The position numbers were made by a program, and so were the translations under genes. A DNA stretch of 64,000 bases from an uncultured Lachnospiraceae bacterium (GTDB lineage: Bacteria > Bacillota > Clostridia > Lachnospirales > Lachnospiraceae), in contig CAJTOR010000001.1 in assembly GCA_910577675.1 (NCBI GenBank), positions 157,515 to 221,514 of the forward strand, in the 5' to 3' direction. The notes beneath the pieces were generated by a model, which made no database searches, had not been told where the DNA came from, and was given only the letters and a program-made list of their open reading frames with translations. Below, piece by piece: positions 1-9,106 of this stretch. Each line of letters begins with the position of its first letter. Positions within the stretch are counted from its first letter, which is position 1.

Positions 1-672
1 GACAATAATCCTTGACAGGCGTTCCTTTAAATCCTTCATATCCTCCGCTAAGCACAGAATCGCCATAATCTCTGTCGCCACGGTAATTACAAAATGATCC
101 TCCCGGATCACACCATCCATCCGGTTCCCCATACCAATTACAATATTGCGCAGCGCGCGGTCATTCATATCCTCACAGCGCTTTAAAACAATTTGTTTCG
201 GGTCAATTTTCAGCGCGTTGCCCTGCTGCATATGATTGTCTAACATCGCTGCAAGCAAATTGTTCGCCGAGGTAATGGCGTGAAAATCCCCTGTAAAATG
301 CAGGTTTAAATCCTCCATAGGCACCACCTGCGCATACCCCCCGCCCGCAGCGCCGCCCTTTATGCCAAAACACGGCCCAAGAGAAGGCTCGCGCAGCGCG
401 ATCACCGCGTTTTTCCCAAGCTTTCCAAGCGCCTGGCCAAGCCCAACCGTCGTTGTCGTCTTTCCTTCGCCCGCCGGTGTCGGGTTAACTGCCGTCATCA
501 GCACAAGCTTCCCGTCCGGTTTATCCAAAAGTTTCCCATAAAGACTGTCCGCAAATTTCGCCTTATATTTCCCGTAATACTCCAAATCCTCCTCCGAAAC
601 AAAAAGCTTTGCAGCCACCTGCCCGATTGGAAGCATCTTCGCCTCCTGCGCGATTTCAATATCTGTTTTCAT
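1..672 (-). CDS. fhs: formate--tetrahydrofolate ligase, N-terminal part (runs off the left edge)
   Basis: ATP-dependent ligase that makes 10-formyltetrahydrofolate from formate and THF in cytosolic one-carbon metabolism. Only the first 224 codons are inside the window. The N-terminus reads [20 protein letters not shown], typical of the family, followed by the P-loop segment [13 protein letters not shown] near residues 65-77 and a [19 protein letters not shown] segment. The ATG at 672 has AGGAGGAA about 8 nt upstream, which fixes the start. The gene lies downstream of sigE in the same direction but has its own extended -10 promoter. It is a housekeeping gene; identification is certain although the C-terminal part is unseen. 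Confidence 0.95.
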   Translation of the reverse strand, partial: MKTDIEIAQEAKMLPIGQVAAKLFVSEEDLEYYGKYKAKFADSLYGKLLDKPDGKLVLMTAVNPTPAGEGKTTTTVGLGQALGKLGKNAVIALREPSLGPCFGIKGGAAGGGYAQVVPMEDLNLHFTGDFHAITSANNLLAAMLDNHMQQGNALKIDPKQIVLKRCEDMNDRALRNIVIGMGNRMDGVIREDHFVITVATEIMAILCLAEDMKDLKERLSRIIV

Positions 673-705
673 GACGGTCATTCCTCCTGAATCTATGATA
701 TCCCG

Positions 706-734
706 ATTATACCAAAAAAGAATCCGGAAAGGAA
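706..734 (-). promoter_or_regulatory. sigma-A promoter for fhs
   Basis: On the minus strand there is a perfect TATAAT preceded by TGG (extended -10) at 711-706, and TTCCTT at 734-729 with a 17-bp spacer. It sits about 35 nt upstream of the fhs start codon. Confidence 0.5.
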
Positions 735-754
735 GCCCCGATATTATTTATCTT

Positions 755-1495
755 TCACCCATTCACACTCATCTCTTTCTTCAGGCGCTTCATAATCTTT
801 TTTTCAAGTCTTGATATGTATGACTGCGATATGCCAAGCAAATCAGCCACCTCCTTCTGAGTGCGCTCCCTCCCATCATTTGTCCCGATCCCGAAACGGA
901 GCTGCACAATGATCTTCTCCCGGTCCCCAAGTTTCTCAAGTGCCTTGTAGAGCTGCTTTTTGTCCGCCTCCGCCTCAATGCTGCGGTAAATCCCATCCTC
1001 CTCCGTCCCAAGGATATCCGAGAGCAGCAATTCGTTGCCGTCCCAGTCCACATTCAGCGGTTCGTCAATAGAAACCTCCTGCTTGATCTTATTATTGCGC
1101 CTAAGATACATTAAAATTTCATTTTCGATACAGCGCGAGGCATAGGTGGCAAATTTAATTTTTTTCTCGGGATTGAAAGTATTGATCGCTTTCATCAGCC
1201 CGATTGTCCCAATGGAAATCAGATCTTCCACCCCCACGCCCGTATTATCAAATTTTTTGGCAATATAGACAACCAGGCGCAGGTTGTGTTTTGCCAGTAT
1301 CGCGCGCGCCGTCGCATCCTCGGAAGTACCCAAAAGCAACAGCACATCCGATTCCTGGCTTGCCGAAAGCGGCGCGGGCAGAATTTCAGCCCCGCCAATA
1401 TAGTGTATTTCACCCCGCTTGCGGAATAACATCGCAAAAAGATTCGGTCTTAAACGAACCTGGAATTTGTTTGCCAGAACAATCTTAAATAACAT
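755..1495 (-). CDS. sigE: RNA polymerase sporulation sigma factor SigE precursor
   Basis: Early mother-cell sigma factor, made as an inactive membrane-associated precursor and cleaved by SpoIIGA. It is 246 residues long. The N-terminal ~25 residues ([20 protein letters not shown]) form the pro-sequence. This is followed by [13 protein letters not shown], sigma region 2 ([51 protein letters not shown]) and region 4 with the helix-turn-helix [18 protein letters not shown]. The ATG at 1495 has GGGAAGAG upstream. It follows spoIIGA by 65 nt and is probably co-transcribed with it. sigG, which often follows sigE in spore formers, is not present; fhs comes next. Confidence 0.97.
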   Translation of the reverse strand: MLFKIVLANKFQVRLRPNLFAMLFRKRGEIHYIGGAEILPAPLSASQESDVLLLLGTSEDATARAILAKHNLRLVVYIAKKFDNTGVGVEDLISIGTIGLMKAINTFNPEKKIKFATYASRCIENEILMYLRRNNKIKQEVSIDEPLNVDWDGNELLLSDILGTEEDGIYRSIEAEADKKQLYKALEKLGDREKIIVQLRFGIGTNDGRERTQKEVADLLGISQSYISRLEKKIMKRLKKEMSVNG

Positions 1496-1560
1496 AATCT
1501 CTTCCCTTTCTTACTAAAATTCACTGTCAATTATTCCATCCTTTTTAAAATCCCCCTTAC

Positions 1561-2385
1561 TTACGGAAAAAAATCCGGGTGAAGGATTGCCTGGTATGCC
1601 CCCATTCCCCCTGAAATCTCCGTATATGCGGCAGGGATGCTGTAAAGCTGTATCTCCTCCTGCCCTTTAGAAATCACAAGTTCTTTTAATTCCGCGCCCA
1701 CAAGCATCCCGTCGGAACGTCCGATTGCCCGGTATGGGACATAGCGCGTTTTTTCCGGAAATTTTGCTATAAATTCCTCAAGCGGCTTTTTATAATCCGG
1801 GGAAACAAGTAGTAGGACGGGCTTTTTGCCAAAAGGCTCATAAAGCCCGTTTCCGGTATCGAGAAATCCCCGGCAGCAGTACGGGATATCCCCAATCAAA
1901 AAACGTATCGGATATACCGGGGTATCCACCTCTTTTTTTCGCATCACTATGCAAAAAAATATTATCCCCGCCGCTGCCACGGTAAGAAAGGCGAGCAAAA
2001 CAGCTTCCGGTACGATTCCTTCCAGAATGCTTCCCGCCCCGTCTGCTGCGGGTGTGCCAGCAGCAAACGAAACTGCAACATACAACATACCACCCATTAT
2101 AAAAGTACAGAAAAATAAAGCTGCAATATCCCCTTTAATCCCCCTCCTGCCAAACGAAATCCTGCACATAACCACACCGGCAAACAGGATTCCCGCCATC
2201 CTCAAAATCCGCCCCGCCCCGCTAATCGTTAAAAACACCGTTATAAGACTGCCGGTCGCCGCCGAAAAACAGAGTCTTTTCCATCCCGCTTTCCTGCGCC
2301 GGATGCGCCCTGTCAAAAAGAGCAATATGTAGTCCAAAATAAAATTGACCAAAAAAGCAATGTCCGGATAATAGTATCCCGGCAC
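1561..2385 (-). CDS. spoIIGA: sporulation sigma-E factor-processing peptidase SpoIIGA
   Basis: Membrane-embedded aspartic protease that activates pro-SigE at the asymmetric septum. 274 residues from a GTG start at 2385, preceded by GGAAGGTGAAGGAACT. The longer frame upstream (to 2475) would begin upstream of the promoter, so GTG is preferred. The N-terminal half has about five hydrophobic segments beginning YYYPDIAFLVNFILDYILLF. The C-terminal protease domain carries the LDTGN signature (GFLDTGNGLYEPFGKKPVLL) with the catalytic Asp, then VPYRAIG and ILHPDFFP at the end. Adjacent to its substrate gene sigE. Expected to be switched on by Spo0A (see promoter). Confidence 0.93.
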   Translation of the reverse strand: MPGYYYPDIAFLVNFILDYILLFLTGRIRRRKAGWKRLCFSAATGSLITVFLTISGAGRILRMAGILFAGVVMCRISFGRRGIKGDIAALFFCTFIMGGMLYVAVSFAAGTPAADGAGSILEGIVPEAVLLAFLTVAAAGIIFFCIVMRKKEVDTPVYPIRFLIGDIPYCCRGFLDTGNGLYEPFGKKPVLLLVSPDYKKPLEEFIAKFPEKTRYVPYRAIGRSDGMLVGAELKELVISKGQEEIQLYSIPAAYTEISGGMGAYQAILHPDFFP

Positions 2386-2424
2386 AGTTCCTTCACCTTC
2401 CCCCTTAATTTTTTTAACAAGGCA

Positions 2425-2458
2425 AGTATACCATGTCCTTAAAGCACATTTTGTCAAA
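2425..2458 (-). promoter_or_regulatory. spoIIGA promoter with long spacer and 0A-like box
   Basis: On the minus strand TTGACA (2457-2452) and TATACT (2430-2425, preceded by TGG) are separated by 21 bp. That is too long for an unassisted sigma-A promoter but close to the 22-bp spacing known for the Spo0A-activated B. subtilis spoIIG promoter. The -35 overlaps TTTGTCAAA (2450-2458, plus strand), which resembles a 0A box. It ends about 40 nt upstream of the GTG start. Confidence 0.6.
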
Positions 2459-2525
2459 CCGAAGTGAGTTTCCAATTTTTTCTACTTCTTTTTTCTTCCC
2501 TATTACCCAAAATCTCCCAGCACAC

Positions 2526-2571
2526 AAAAAAAACAGACATTCCTGTGTATCTTTCACAAAAGAATGTCTGT
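2526..2571 (-). terminator. rho-independent terminator after ftsZ
   Basis: A perfect 10-bp inverted repeat ACAGACATTC / GAATGTCTGT (2533-2542 and 2562-2571) is followed on the minus strand by eight T residues. It separates ftsZ from spoIIGA, which then has its own promoter. Confidence 0.8.
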
Positions 2572-2632
2572 CAATAACCTAATGAATACTTTTTTTATGC
2601 AAAATGTCCAAAAGATATAATCTTCCGCTCTT

Positions 2633-3967
2633 CTACTTGCGCCGCGTGCTCTTCATCAAAAATTCAGGTATTTTAATTCCCTCATTCTTGGCAGATTCAT
2701 GCCCTGACGGAGCCGCTGGCTGCGGTTTTGGTGTTATAGGGGTCTGTCCGGGGGTAAAAGTTTTCCCCGGTGTGAAGGTGCTTGTCCCCGGTGTAAATGT
2801 GTTGGTTCCAGGCGTGGTGCGGTAAATACCGCCATTGCTTGGGGAACCGTATGTGGTGGTCGGGCGCTGCGTTACAGGGCGCTGGTTCTGCTGGCCAAAG
2901 ACCGGGTGCTGCTCCGGTGCCACATACTGTTCCTGCACCACTTCCGGATTTGGGACAGGTGCCGCCGCCTGCCCGCCCTTCTGTGTCATAAAAGAAGGAG
3001 TTTTTACTGTCGGTGCCACCTCCTCAAGCCCTGTCGCAATCACAGTGATGGTCGCCTTATCCTGCACGGTTGAATCCGGCACCGCGCCAAAAATAACATA
3101 TGCTTCATCACCAATCCGCTCCTGGACATAGGTTGCCGCCTCGTCAACCTCCACAAGCCCGATATCGCCGGAAATATTTAAGATCACATGGGAAGCCCCC
3201 TCAATTGTCGTTTCAAGCAGAGGGCTTGTGATTGCCTGCTGCACCGCATCGATACATTTATTATCCCCCGTACCGACACCGATGCCAATATGGGCAATCC
3301 CCTTGTTTTTCATAACTGTCTGCACGTCCGCAAAGTCAAGGTTAATCAGCCCCGGCACATTAATCAGGTCGGTGATGCCCTGGACACCCTGCTGGAGCAC
3401 CTCGTCCGCCTTGCGCAGCGCCTCAGGCATCGGTGTGCGGCGATCCACGATCTCAAGCAATTTTTCATTCGGGATAACGATGAGCGTATCCACATTTGCC
3501 TTTAACTTCTCAATTCCCGCAAGCGCATTGTTCATGCGCTGTCTTGCCTCGAAGCGGAACGGCTTTGTCACAATGCCCACGGTCAGGATGCCAAGCTCCT
3601 TCGCAATCTGTGCCACTACCGGCGCAGCCCCGGTCCCGGTTCCACCGCCCATGCCGCAGGTGACAAATACCATATCATGGTCGCGTATCGTTTCCATCAG
3701 CTCATCGCGGTTCTCCTCCGCCGCCTTCTCCCCGATCTCGGGCATCATGCCCGCGCCAAGCCCCTTGGTCAGCTTCTCACCGATCTGTATGCAATTCGGT
3801 GCCTTACAGTTTCTCAGATGCTGCTTGTCCGTGTTGACACAAACAAATTCAACTCCCTGTATTCCCTCTTCAATCATCCTGTTTACCGCATTATTTCCCG
3901 CTCCTCCAACGCCAACTACCAAAATCCTCGCGGCTACATCCGCCTCGTTTTTCCTAATCTCCAGCAA
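2633..3967 (-). CDS. ftsZ: cell division GTPase FtsZ
   Basis: Tubulin-like GTPase that forms the Z ring. 444 residues. Nucleotide-binding segments [14 protein letters not shown] and the tubulin signature [13 protein letters not shown] (about residue 105) are intact, as is the T7-loop region [12 protein letters not shown] variable linker (about residues 320-425) contains reiterated FTPG units ([19 protein letters not shown]) and ends in the conserved C-terminal peptide [14 protein letters not shown], which recruits partner proteins. The start is TTG at 3967: AAGGAGG lies 7 nt upstream and no better in-frame ATG exists. Its own promoter and terminator suggest a transcript separate from spoIIGA. 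ftsA, the usual neighbour, is absent. Confidence 0.98.
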   Translation of the reverse strand: MLEIRKNEADVAARILVVGVGGAGNNAVNRMIEEGIQGVEFVCVNTDKQHLRNCKAPNCIQIGEKLTKGLGAGMMPEIGEKAAEENRDELMETIRDHDMVFVTCGMGGGTGTGAAPVVAQIAKELGILTVGIVTKPFRFEARQRMNNALAGIEKLKANVDTLIVIPNEKLLEIVDRRTPMPEALRKADEVLQQGVQGITDLINVPGLINLDFADVQTVMKNKGIAHIGIGVGTGDNKCIDAVQQAITSPLLETTIEGASHVILNISGDIGLVEVDEAATYVQERIGDEAYVIFGAVPDSTVQDKATITVIATGLEEVAPTVKTPSFMTQKGGQAAAPVPNPEVVQEQYVAPEQHPVFGQQNQRPVTQRPTTTYGSPSNGGIYRTTPGTNTFTPGTSTFTPGKTFTPGQTPITPKPQPAAPSGHESAKNEGIKIPEFLMKSTRRK

Positions 3968-4107
3968 GGTGATTCCTCCTTCATCGCCACATGCTACCGG
4001 ACTGTATGTATCCGGCTCTATTTATTGTAGACGATATGACATATATTCTCTATCCTGCGAGAAATACACATTATATCCATTCTATTACCATTGATTGCCT
4101 ACCTACT

Positions 4108-4136
4108 ATAATATAGTGAAACTCAAAAATAATCAA
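4108..4136 (-). promoter_or_regulatory. candidate promoter for ftsZ
   Basis: Minus-strand TTGATT (4136-4131), 17-bp spacer, TATTAT (4113-4108). It lies in the 245-bp gap between ftsQ and ftsZ and would give a leader of about 130 nt. Confidence 0.45.
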
Positions 4137-4212
4137 GCAGAATTTTATAAGTTTTTTCAAAATTTTTCATGCAACTTGCAATAAAACTTCCATGCAAGCT
4201 CATTTATTAACT

Positions 4213-5085
4213 TTATTGCGGGGTATCATCCGGATTTGTACCATCCCCTTCCCCCTCTGCGGGAGGTCCTTCCCCACTTCCTGTCACATTCCCATTATCC
4301 CCAAAACCTGCTGCCCCGTAATCAGAGCTGTCATCATCCTCCTCCCCAAGTGGTTTTGCCGTAATATGGTTGTTTCCATTTTCATATGCGGTCAGGTCAA
4401 TCTTTAACTTGCGTTCCCCGGAAGCATCCATCAGTGATTTGACCACGGATAACACTTCATCGTAATATTCCCTTTTCCCAAGCAGAACCACACTCCCATC
4501 TATATAAAGCGTTACCGAATTATCCTGACTGAAAGCAATTTCTTCAACGGCAAGTTCCTGTTTCTGGATCAGGCGCGCAAGAGAAAGGATCACATCGAAA
4601 ATCCCCTCCTTCGCTGTGACCATCTTCTCCCTCAGCACAATTTTCTGAAATTTAAGCCCTGTTACAACGGGCACATCGCGAAGGCGCACGCGCGAACTTT
4701 CAACAACCATCCCCTCGCGGTCAAAATAAAGATAACTTCCCATCTGCTCGACGCAGCCAGTCACCAATTTATCGTGTACGGTTACTTCAACTTCGTCCCG
4801 CCCACAAAGATCGATCTCCACTTTCTCGACAAAGGGAATTTCCCCCGCCCCAAACAAGTACATGCGCAGCCAGAAAAACAGGCTTATCCGGTCAGTCGGC
4901 TTTGTTACCAGAATTTCCTTTATCTCCTGCTCGGAATACCTGCTTCCCCCCGTCACCGTAAATTTTTTTAATTCAAATATTTTCAGGAATATAACGGAAG
5001 CTAAAACAACAAGGAATACACAGAGCATGAACCTGCGTTTTTTTCTCTTCCTTCTCGCCTTTGAATACACATATGTCTTTCTCAT
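4213..5085 (-). CDS. ftsQ: cell division protein FtsQ/DivIB
   Basis: Bitopic division protein that links FtsL and the septal synthase FtsW-PBP. 290 residues: a Lys/Arg-rich cytoplasmic tail (MRKTYVYSKARRKRKKRRF), one membrane helix (about 19-37, MLCVFLVVLASVIFLKIF), a POTRA domain starting LKKFTVTGGSRYSEQEI, and the FtsQ beta domain (DKLVTGCVEQMGSYLYFDREG). The last ~45 residues are a low-complexity acidic, Gly/Asp/Pro-rich tail. The gene sits between murA and ftsZ, as in many Firmicutes dcw clusters. Identity is inferred from POTRA order and position, because DivIB sequences diverge strongly. Confidence 0.88.
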   Translation of the reverse strand: MRKTYVYSKARRKRKKRRFMLCVFLVVLASVIFLKIFELKKFTVTGGSRYSEQEIKEILVTKPTDRISLFFWLRMYLFGAGEIPFVEKVEIDLCGRDEVEVTVHDKLVTGCVEQMGSYLYFDREGMVVESSRVRLRDVPVVTGLKFQKIVLREKMVTAKEGIFDVILSLARLIQKQELAVEEIAFSQDNSVTLYIDGSVVLLGKREYYDEVLSVVKSLMDASGERKLKIDLTAYENGNNHITAKPLGEEDDDSSDYGAAGFGDNGNVTGSGEGPPAEGEGDGTNPDDTPQ

Positions 5086-5134
5086 GATTTTATCCGATTT
5101 CCTTCCTGAAAACTAGCAATTACTTTTTCCCATT

Positions 5135-6388
5135 TTATTTGACCACCCTCTTAATATCGGCTCCCAAACCTTTAAGCCCCCCGACAAAATCCTCATATCC
5201 CCTCTCAAGGTATTCCGTCCCCGTAATTGTGCTCTCCCCCTCCGCGGCAAGTGCCGCTATCACAAGGGCTGCTGTTCCCCTAAGATCCTTTCCGCAAAGA
5301 TTTGCACCGGCAAGGGTCATAACCCCCTCAACCACAGCCTTATTTTCATCAAGGTAAATCCGCGCGCCCATTTTAATAAGTTCAGGAACTACTTTAAAGC
5401 GAGCTTCAAATATTGTTTCCTCAATAACGCACACACCGTCTGCAAGTGTGGCAAGCGCGACAAACTGCGATTGCATATCCGTCGGGAACCCCGGGTAGGG
5501 CTGTGTCCTGATATAGTCGAAAGCGGCAAGCCGCCTGCCCTTCTTTACCAGGATGCCGTCCGCATAAATACCGAATTCGGCACCCGCCGCCCTGAGCGGT
5601 TTTATCACTGCAAGAAGTTCCGCATCATCCGCCCCCCTCAAAAATACTTTCCCGCCCGATGAGAGCACTGCCGCCATATAAGTACCCGCAACAATGCGGT
5701 CGGAAGGAACTGTATAGTCCACCGGTGAAAGCTGCTTTACCCCTTCCACCAAAAGATGCGCTGTCCCGATCCCGCTAATCTTTGCACCCGCCGCATTAAG
5801 GAAATGGCACAGGTGCACGACCTCCGGCTCCCTTGCGACATTGTGCAGCCCCGTGCGGCCTTCTGCAAGTACGGCTGCTAAGATTGCATTCTGCGTCGCC
5901 CCAACCGAAGGTACCGGAAAGACCACCTCCGAAGCGGTAAGCTTTGCCGCCTTTGCAAGGATGACCTCGCCCTCCTCAATCTCCACCCCTAACGCCCTGA
6001 GAGCTAAAAGATGTAAATCCACCGGTCTGGCACCGATCACGCAACCGCCCGGATGCGCAAGATGCGCCTCCAAAAAACGCGCGGTAAGCGCCCCGAGAAG
6101 AAGGATACAGCCCCTTGTATCCGCCATATCCCCGCAGTCAAGGAAGACCGGATGCACATATCTGGCATCAACGCACAGCATATCCTTATCCCGCGAAACC
6201 ACTGCCCCAAGCTTTTTTAACAGCGCTGCCATCGCCCGCACGTCCGCAATGTCCGGGCAATTTCTAAACTTTGTTTCCCCCGGAATCAAAAGCGCCGCCG
6301 CAAGCATCGGCAAAACAGCATTTTTGGAACCCTGGATCTTTATCTCACCATTTAGGAAACGACCGCCCGAAACACAAATACAAGCCAT
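5135..6388 (-). CDS. murA: UDP-N-acetylglucosamine 1-carboxyvinyltransferase MurA
   Basis: First committed step of peptidoglycan precursor synthesis: transfers enolpyruvate from PEP to UDP-GlcNAc. 417 residues. GSKNAVLPMLAAALL near the N-terminus holds the substrate-binding Lys-Asn. The catalytic cysteine, which also decides fosfomycin sensitivity, is present in PGGCVIGARPVDLH. YPGFPTDMQSQFVALATLADG and the C-terminal EYLERGYEDFVGGLKGLGADI are family features. The ATG at 6388 is chosen because GAGGTG lies 6 nt upstream; the longer frame to 6412 has no ribosome binding site. It lies between ftsW and ftsQ, where many Firmicutes clusters carry murG followed by ftsQ. Confidence 0.95.
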   Translation of the reverse strand: MACICVSGGRFLNGEIKIQGSKNAVLPMLAAALLIPGETKFRNCPDIADVRAMAALLKKLGAVVSRDKDMLCVDARYVHPVFLDCGDMADTRGCILLLGALTARFLEAHLAHPGGCVIGARPVDLHLLALRALGVEIEEGEVILAKAAKLTASEVVFPVPSVGATQNAILAAVLAEGRTGLHNVAREPEVVHLCHFLNAAGAKISGIGTAHLLVEGVKQLSPVDYTVPSDRIVAGTYMAAVLSSGGKVFLRGADDAELLAVIKPLRAAGAEFGIYADGILVKKGRRLAAFDYIRTQPYPGFPTDMQSQFVALATLADGVCVIEETIFEARFKVVPELIKMGARIYLDENKAVVEGVMTLAGANLCGKDLRGTAALVIAALAAEGESTITGTEYLERGYEDFVGGLKGLGADIKRVVK

Positions 6389-6458
6389 GGCACACACCTC
6401 AAAAGAAAGCATCTATTACAGTTTATGCAGCCTCCCCAAAAACGTGCATGGCCAACTC

Positions 6459-7604
6459 TTAAATTTCCCCTTCAATCCGGTCGGATACACTTAACACAAT
6501 CCCCATCTCCATCATCAATACCAGGAGTGAACTTCCCCCGTAACTGATAAAGGGCAGTGGGATACCTGTCGAGGGTATCGTGTTTGTCACCACCGCGACA
6601 TTGATTAATACCTGCACCGCAATATGTGCCATCACTCCGGTTGCAATCAGACTCCCAAATAGATCCGGCGCGTTAATTGCTATGATAAAGATGCGCCAGA
6701 GAAGGAGCACAAACAAAAACAAGACCGCAAATGCCCCGACTAACCCGAGTTCCTCACAGATCGTGGAAAAGATCATATCATTGTGCGCTTCCGGGATATA
6801 GCCAAGTTTCTGAACGCCCTGTCCTAGCCCCTTCCCGAACAGCCCGCCGCTTGCAATGGCGTAAAGTCCCTGCAAAATCTGGTAGCCCTTGGGATGGTTC
6901 TCGATATCGCGCCAGATATTGATGCGCTCTAGGCGGTATGGGAAAAGCACAATAAACAGGATGGCGGCGGCAACCAGGGCAAGCGCAATCACAATATAAT
7001 ACTTTTTGTTGCGGGTTGCAACAAAACAGATTGCTACCATCATCACGCCCATAACAAGCGCCGTGGAAAAATTCTCCCAGACGACCAGGATGATAAGCGG
7101 TGCCATAATGGTGAGGACACGGATAAACCCTCCAATATGGTTAAGCCTCCTCGGAGAAAGTTTTACAATATAGGCGGTCAGCAAAAGGACACAGATCTTT
7201 GAAATCTCGGAAGGCTGGAATTTCCCGAAACTCCCAAGTTCAATCCAGCGCTGGGAACCGCCCGTTGCCGCGCCAAACAGAACAAGATAAAGCTGCAAGC
7301 CAATGCAGACCATATACAGGAAAAATATTGGCTTTATCGGCAAAAACGGCAGCTTCTGTACATAGATACGGTAATCGATTTTTGAAATAATAACCATTAT
7401 CACCGTTCCCGCCACTGCAAAAATTGCCTGTTTGCGCAAAAACAGGGTGGGGTCACTATAATATTTTTCTGCATTGTAATAGCTGACACTGAACACCATC
7501 ACCAGCCCGAAGCACACCAGGAAAAGGACGAGGAATAAGAGCGTATAATCATAATAGCGCTTTTTCTTTCTCCGCTTCCCCTGTTCCATATCATCCCTCG
7601 TCAT
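6459..7604 (-). CDS. ftsW: SEDS-family peptidoglycan glycosyltransferase FtsW/SpoVE type
   Basis: Polytopic lipid II polymerase that works with a cognate class B PBP at the septum or spore cortex. 381 residues with about ten membrane helices after a basic N-terminus (MEQGKRRKKKRYYDYTLLF). Signature stretches are GGSQRWIELGSFGKFQPSEI, the conserved extracellular PEAHNDMIFSTICEELGL, and PSTGIPLPFISYGGSS near the end. The ATG at 7604 has GAGG 7 nt upstream. It follows murD by 77 nt. Whether it serves division (FtsW) or cortex synthesis (SpoVE) cannot be decided from sequence; the neighbouring SpoVD-like PBP makes a shared role plausible. Confidence 0.93.
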   Translation of the reverse strand: MTRDDMEQGKRRKKKRYYDYTLLFLVLFLVCFGLVMVFSVSYYNAEKYYSDPTLFLRKQAIFAVAGTVIMVIISKIDYRIYVQKLPFLPIKPIFFLYMVCIGLQLYLVLFGAATGGSQRWIELGSFGKFQPSEISKICVLLLTAYIVKLSPRRLNHIGGFIRVLTIMAPLIILVVWENFSTALVMGVMMVAICFVATRNKKYYIVIALALVAAAILFIVLFPYRLERINIWRDIENHPKGYQILQGLYAIASGGLFGKGLGQGVQKLGYIPEAHNDMIFSTICEELGLVGAFAVLFLFVLLLWRIFIIAINAPDLFGSLIATGVMAHIAVQVLINVAVVTNTIPSTGIPLPFISYGGSSLLVLMMEMGIVLSVSDRIEGEI

Positions 7605-7681
7605 AGCAAAACCTCTTTCCTGATAATTTTATAGCTCTCATGCCCAAAATCCGCCAAACTCCAGGAAACCGGATAATTTCT

Positions 7682-9067
7682 TTAAGGGAGTGCCCGCACC
7701 AGCTCCTTAAATATCCGCCCGCGCTCCTCATAGTTCTCAAACATCCCCCAGCTCGCACAACTTGGGGAGAGCAGCACCGCCTCGCCGGGTTTTGCATGTT
7801 CAAAACAGTAATTCACTGCCTCCTCCATCCCCCCCACCATCACAATATCCGCAAATCCCCGCTCGCGTGCCGCCTGTGCGATCTTCTCCCTCGTCTGCCC
7901 CATCAGTACCAGGCATTTTATCCTGCCCTCAAACGAATCGATCAACGCACCGAACTCCGACCCCTTGTCATATCCGCCGCCGATCAGAAAAGTTTTTGCT
8001 GTCATCGCGCGCACTGCCTGGATGGAGGCATCCGGGTTTGTTCCCTTTGAGTCGTTATAGTATTTTACACCGTTTTTTTCCTCCACGTACTCAATGCGGT
8101 GCTCAACCGCCCGGAATGCAAAAAGCGCCCTGCGTATGCAGTCTTTCGGCACTGAGAGCGCCATCGCTGCCGCTGCCGCCACCATTACATTCTCGTAGTT
8201 ATGCCGCCCGATAATATTTAAATCGCGCACATTGACAAGCACATCCTCCTGCCCGCCCTCCGCATAAATAATCTCATCCCCCGATAAGAAAAATCCGTCG
8301 GAAAGTTTCCTCTGTCCGGAAAACCAGACTACTTTGCAGGAAAGTGTTGCTGCCGCTGCCCGCAACCTCTCATCTTCATAGTTCAGGATGCAGGTATCCC
8401 CCTCCGTCTGTTTTCCCGCGATAGCAAGTTTTGCCGATATATAATTCTCCATTGTATGATGGCGGTTTAAATGATCCGGCGTAATATTCGTGATTGCCGA
8501 AACTAAAGGTTTGAAATCATGTACGGTTTCAAGCTGGAAACTGCTTATCTCCGCTACCGTAACGGAATCCGCCGCCGTTTTCTGCACCATCTGCGTGTAC
8601 GGGGTTCCGATATTTCCAACCACAAAAACATCATTGTAAAAGGTTTTCATTATCTCCCCGGTCAGTGCAGTTGTGGTCGTCTTCCCATTCGTGCCGGTGA
8701 TGGCAACCAGACGACCCCTCTCAAACTGGTACGCAAGTTCTATCTCCCCGATAATTTTTGCCCCCGCATCGCGCAGGCGGTCAATTTCTGGCAGATCCAC
8801 CGGCACGCCGGGACTTAATACCGCATAGTCCATACCCGCTGCCAGTTCATCGCCAAATTCCCCAAGCACAATACGCCCGCCAAAATCCTCCCCGATCTTT
8901 GCACGTATTTCCATCACGTCAAGGTTTTTGTTCGCATCATATAAAGTGACATCGCCAATCCCGTCCAAAAGCCTTGCCGCCGCAATCCCGCTGATTCCGG
9001 TTCCGATTATAATTATTTTTTTTCCACAAAAATCCCTGCCCTTTAAAAAATCCTCCTGCAAATCCAT
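7682..9067 (-). CDS. murD: UDP-N-acetylmuramoyl-L-alanine--D-glutamate ligase MurD
   Basis: ATP-dependent cytosolic ligase that adds D-Glu to UDP-MurNAc-L-Ala. 461 residues: N-terminal Rossmann domain (KKIIIIGTGISGIAAARLL), central ATPase with P-loop AITGTNGKTTTTALTGEI, NITPDHLNRH with the metal-binding His, and C-terminal domain YNDSKGTNPDASIQAVRA and LLSPSCASWGMFENYEERG, all typical of MurD. It is preceded by the two PBP genes. No mraY is found in the 39-nt gap upstream, although mraY-murD is the usual order. Confidence 0.96.
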   Translation of the reverse strand: MDLQEDFLKGRDFCGKKIIIIGTGISGIAAARLLDGIGDVTLYDANKNLDVMEIRAKIGEDFGGRIVLGEFGDELAAGMDYAVLSPGVPVDLPEIDRLRDAGAKIIGEIELAYQFERGRLVAITGTNGKTTTTALTGEIMKTFYNDVFVVGNIGTPYTQMVQKTAADSVTVAEISSFQLETVHDFKPLVSAITNITPDHLNRHHTMENYISAKLAIAGKQTEGDTCILNYEDERLRAAAATLSCKVVWFSGQRKLSDGFFLSGDEIIYAEGGQEDVLVNVRDLNIIGRHNYENVMVAAAAAMALSVPKDCIRRALFAFRAVEHRIEYVEEKNGVKYYNDSKGTNPDASIQAVRAMTAKTFLIGGGYDKGSEFGALIDSFEGRIKCLVLMGQTREKIAQAARERGFADIVMVGGMEEAVNYCFEHAKPGEAVLLSPSCASWGMFENYEERGRIFKELVRALP

Positions 9068-9106
9068 ACCTCATATCCTTTCTGTATTCCCGCCCGTATT
9101 TTACGG

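Noticed and set aside
2700-2830. Tandem repeat in the DNA near the end of ftsZ
   Set aside because: Explained by the reiterated FTPG units of the FtsZ linker, a normal low-complexity region.
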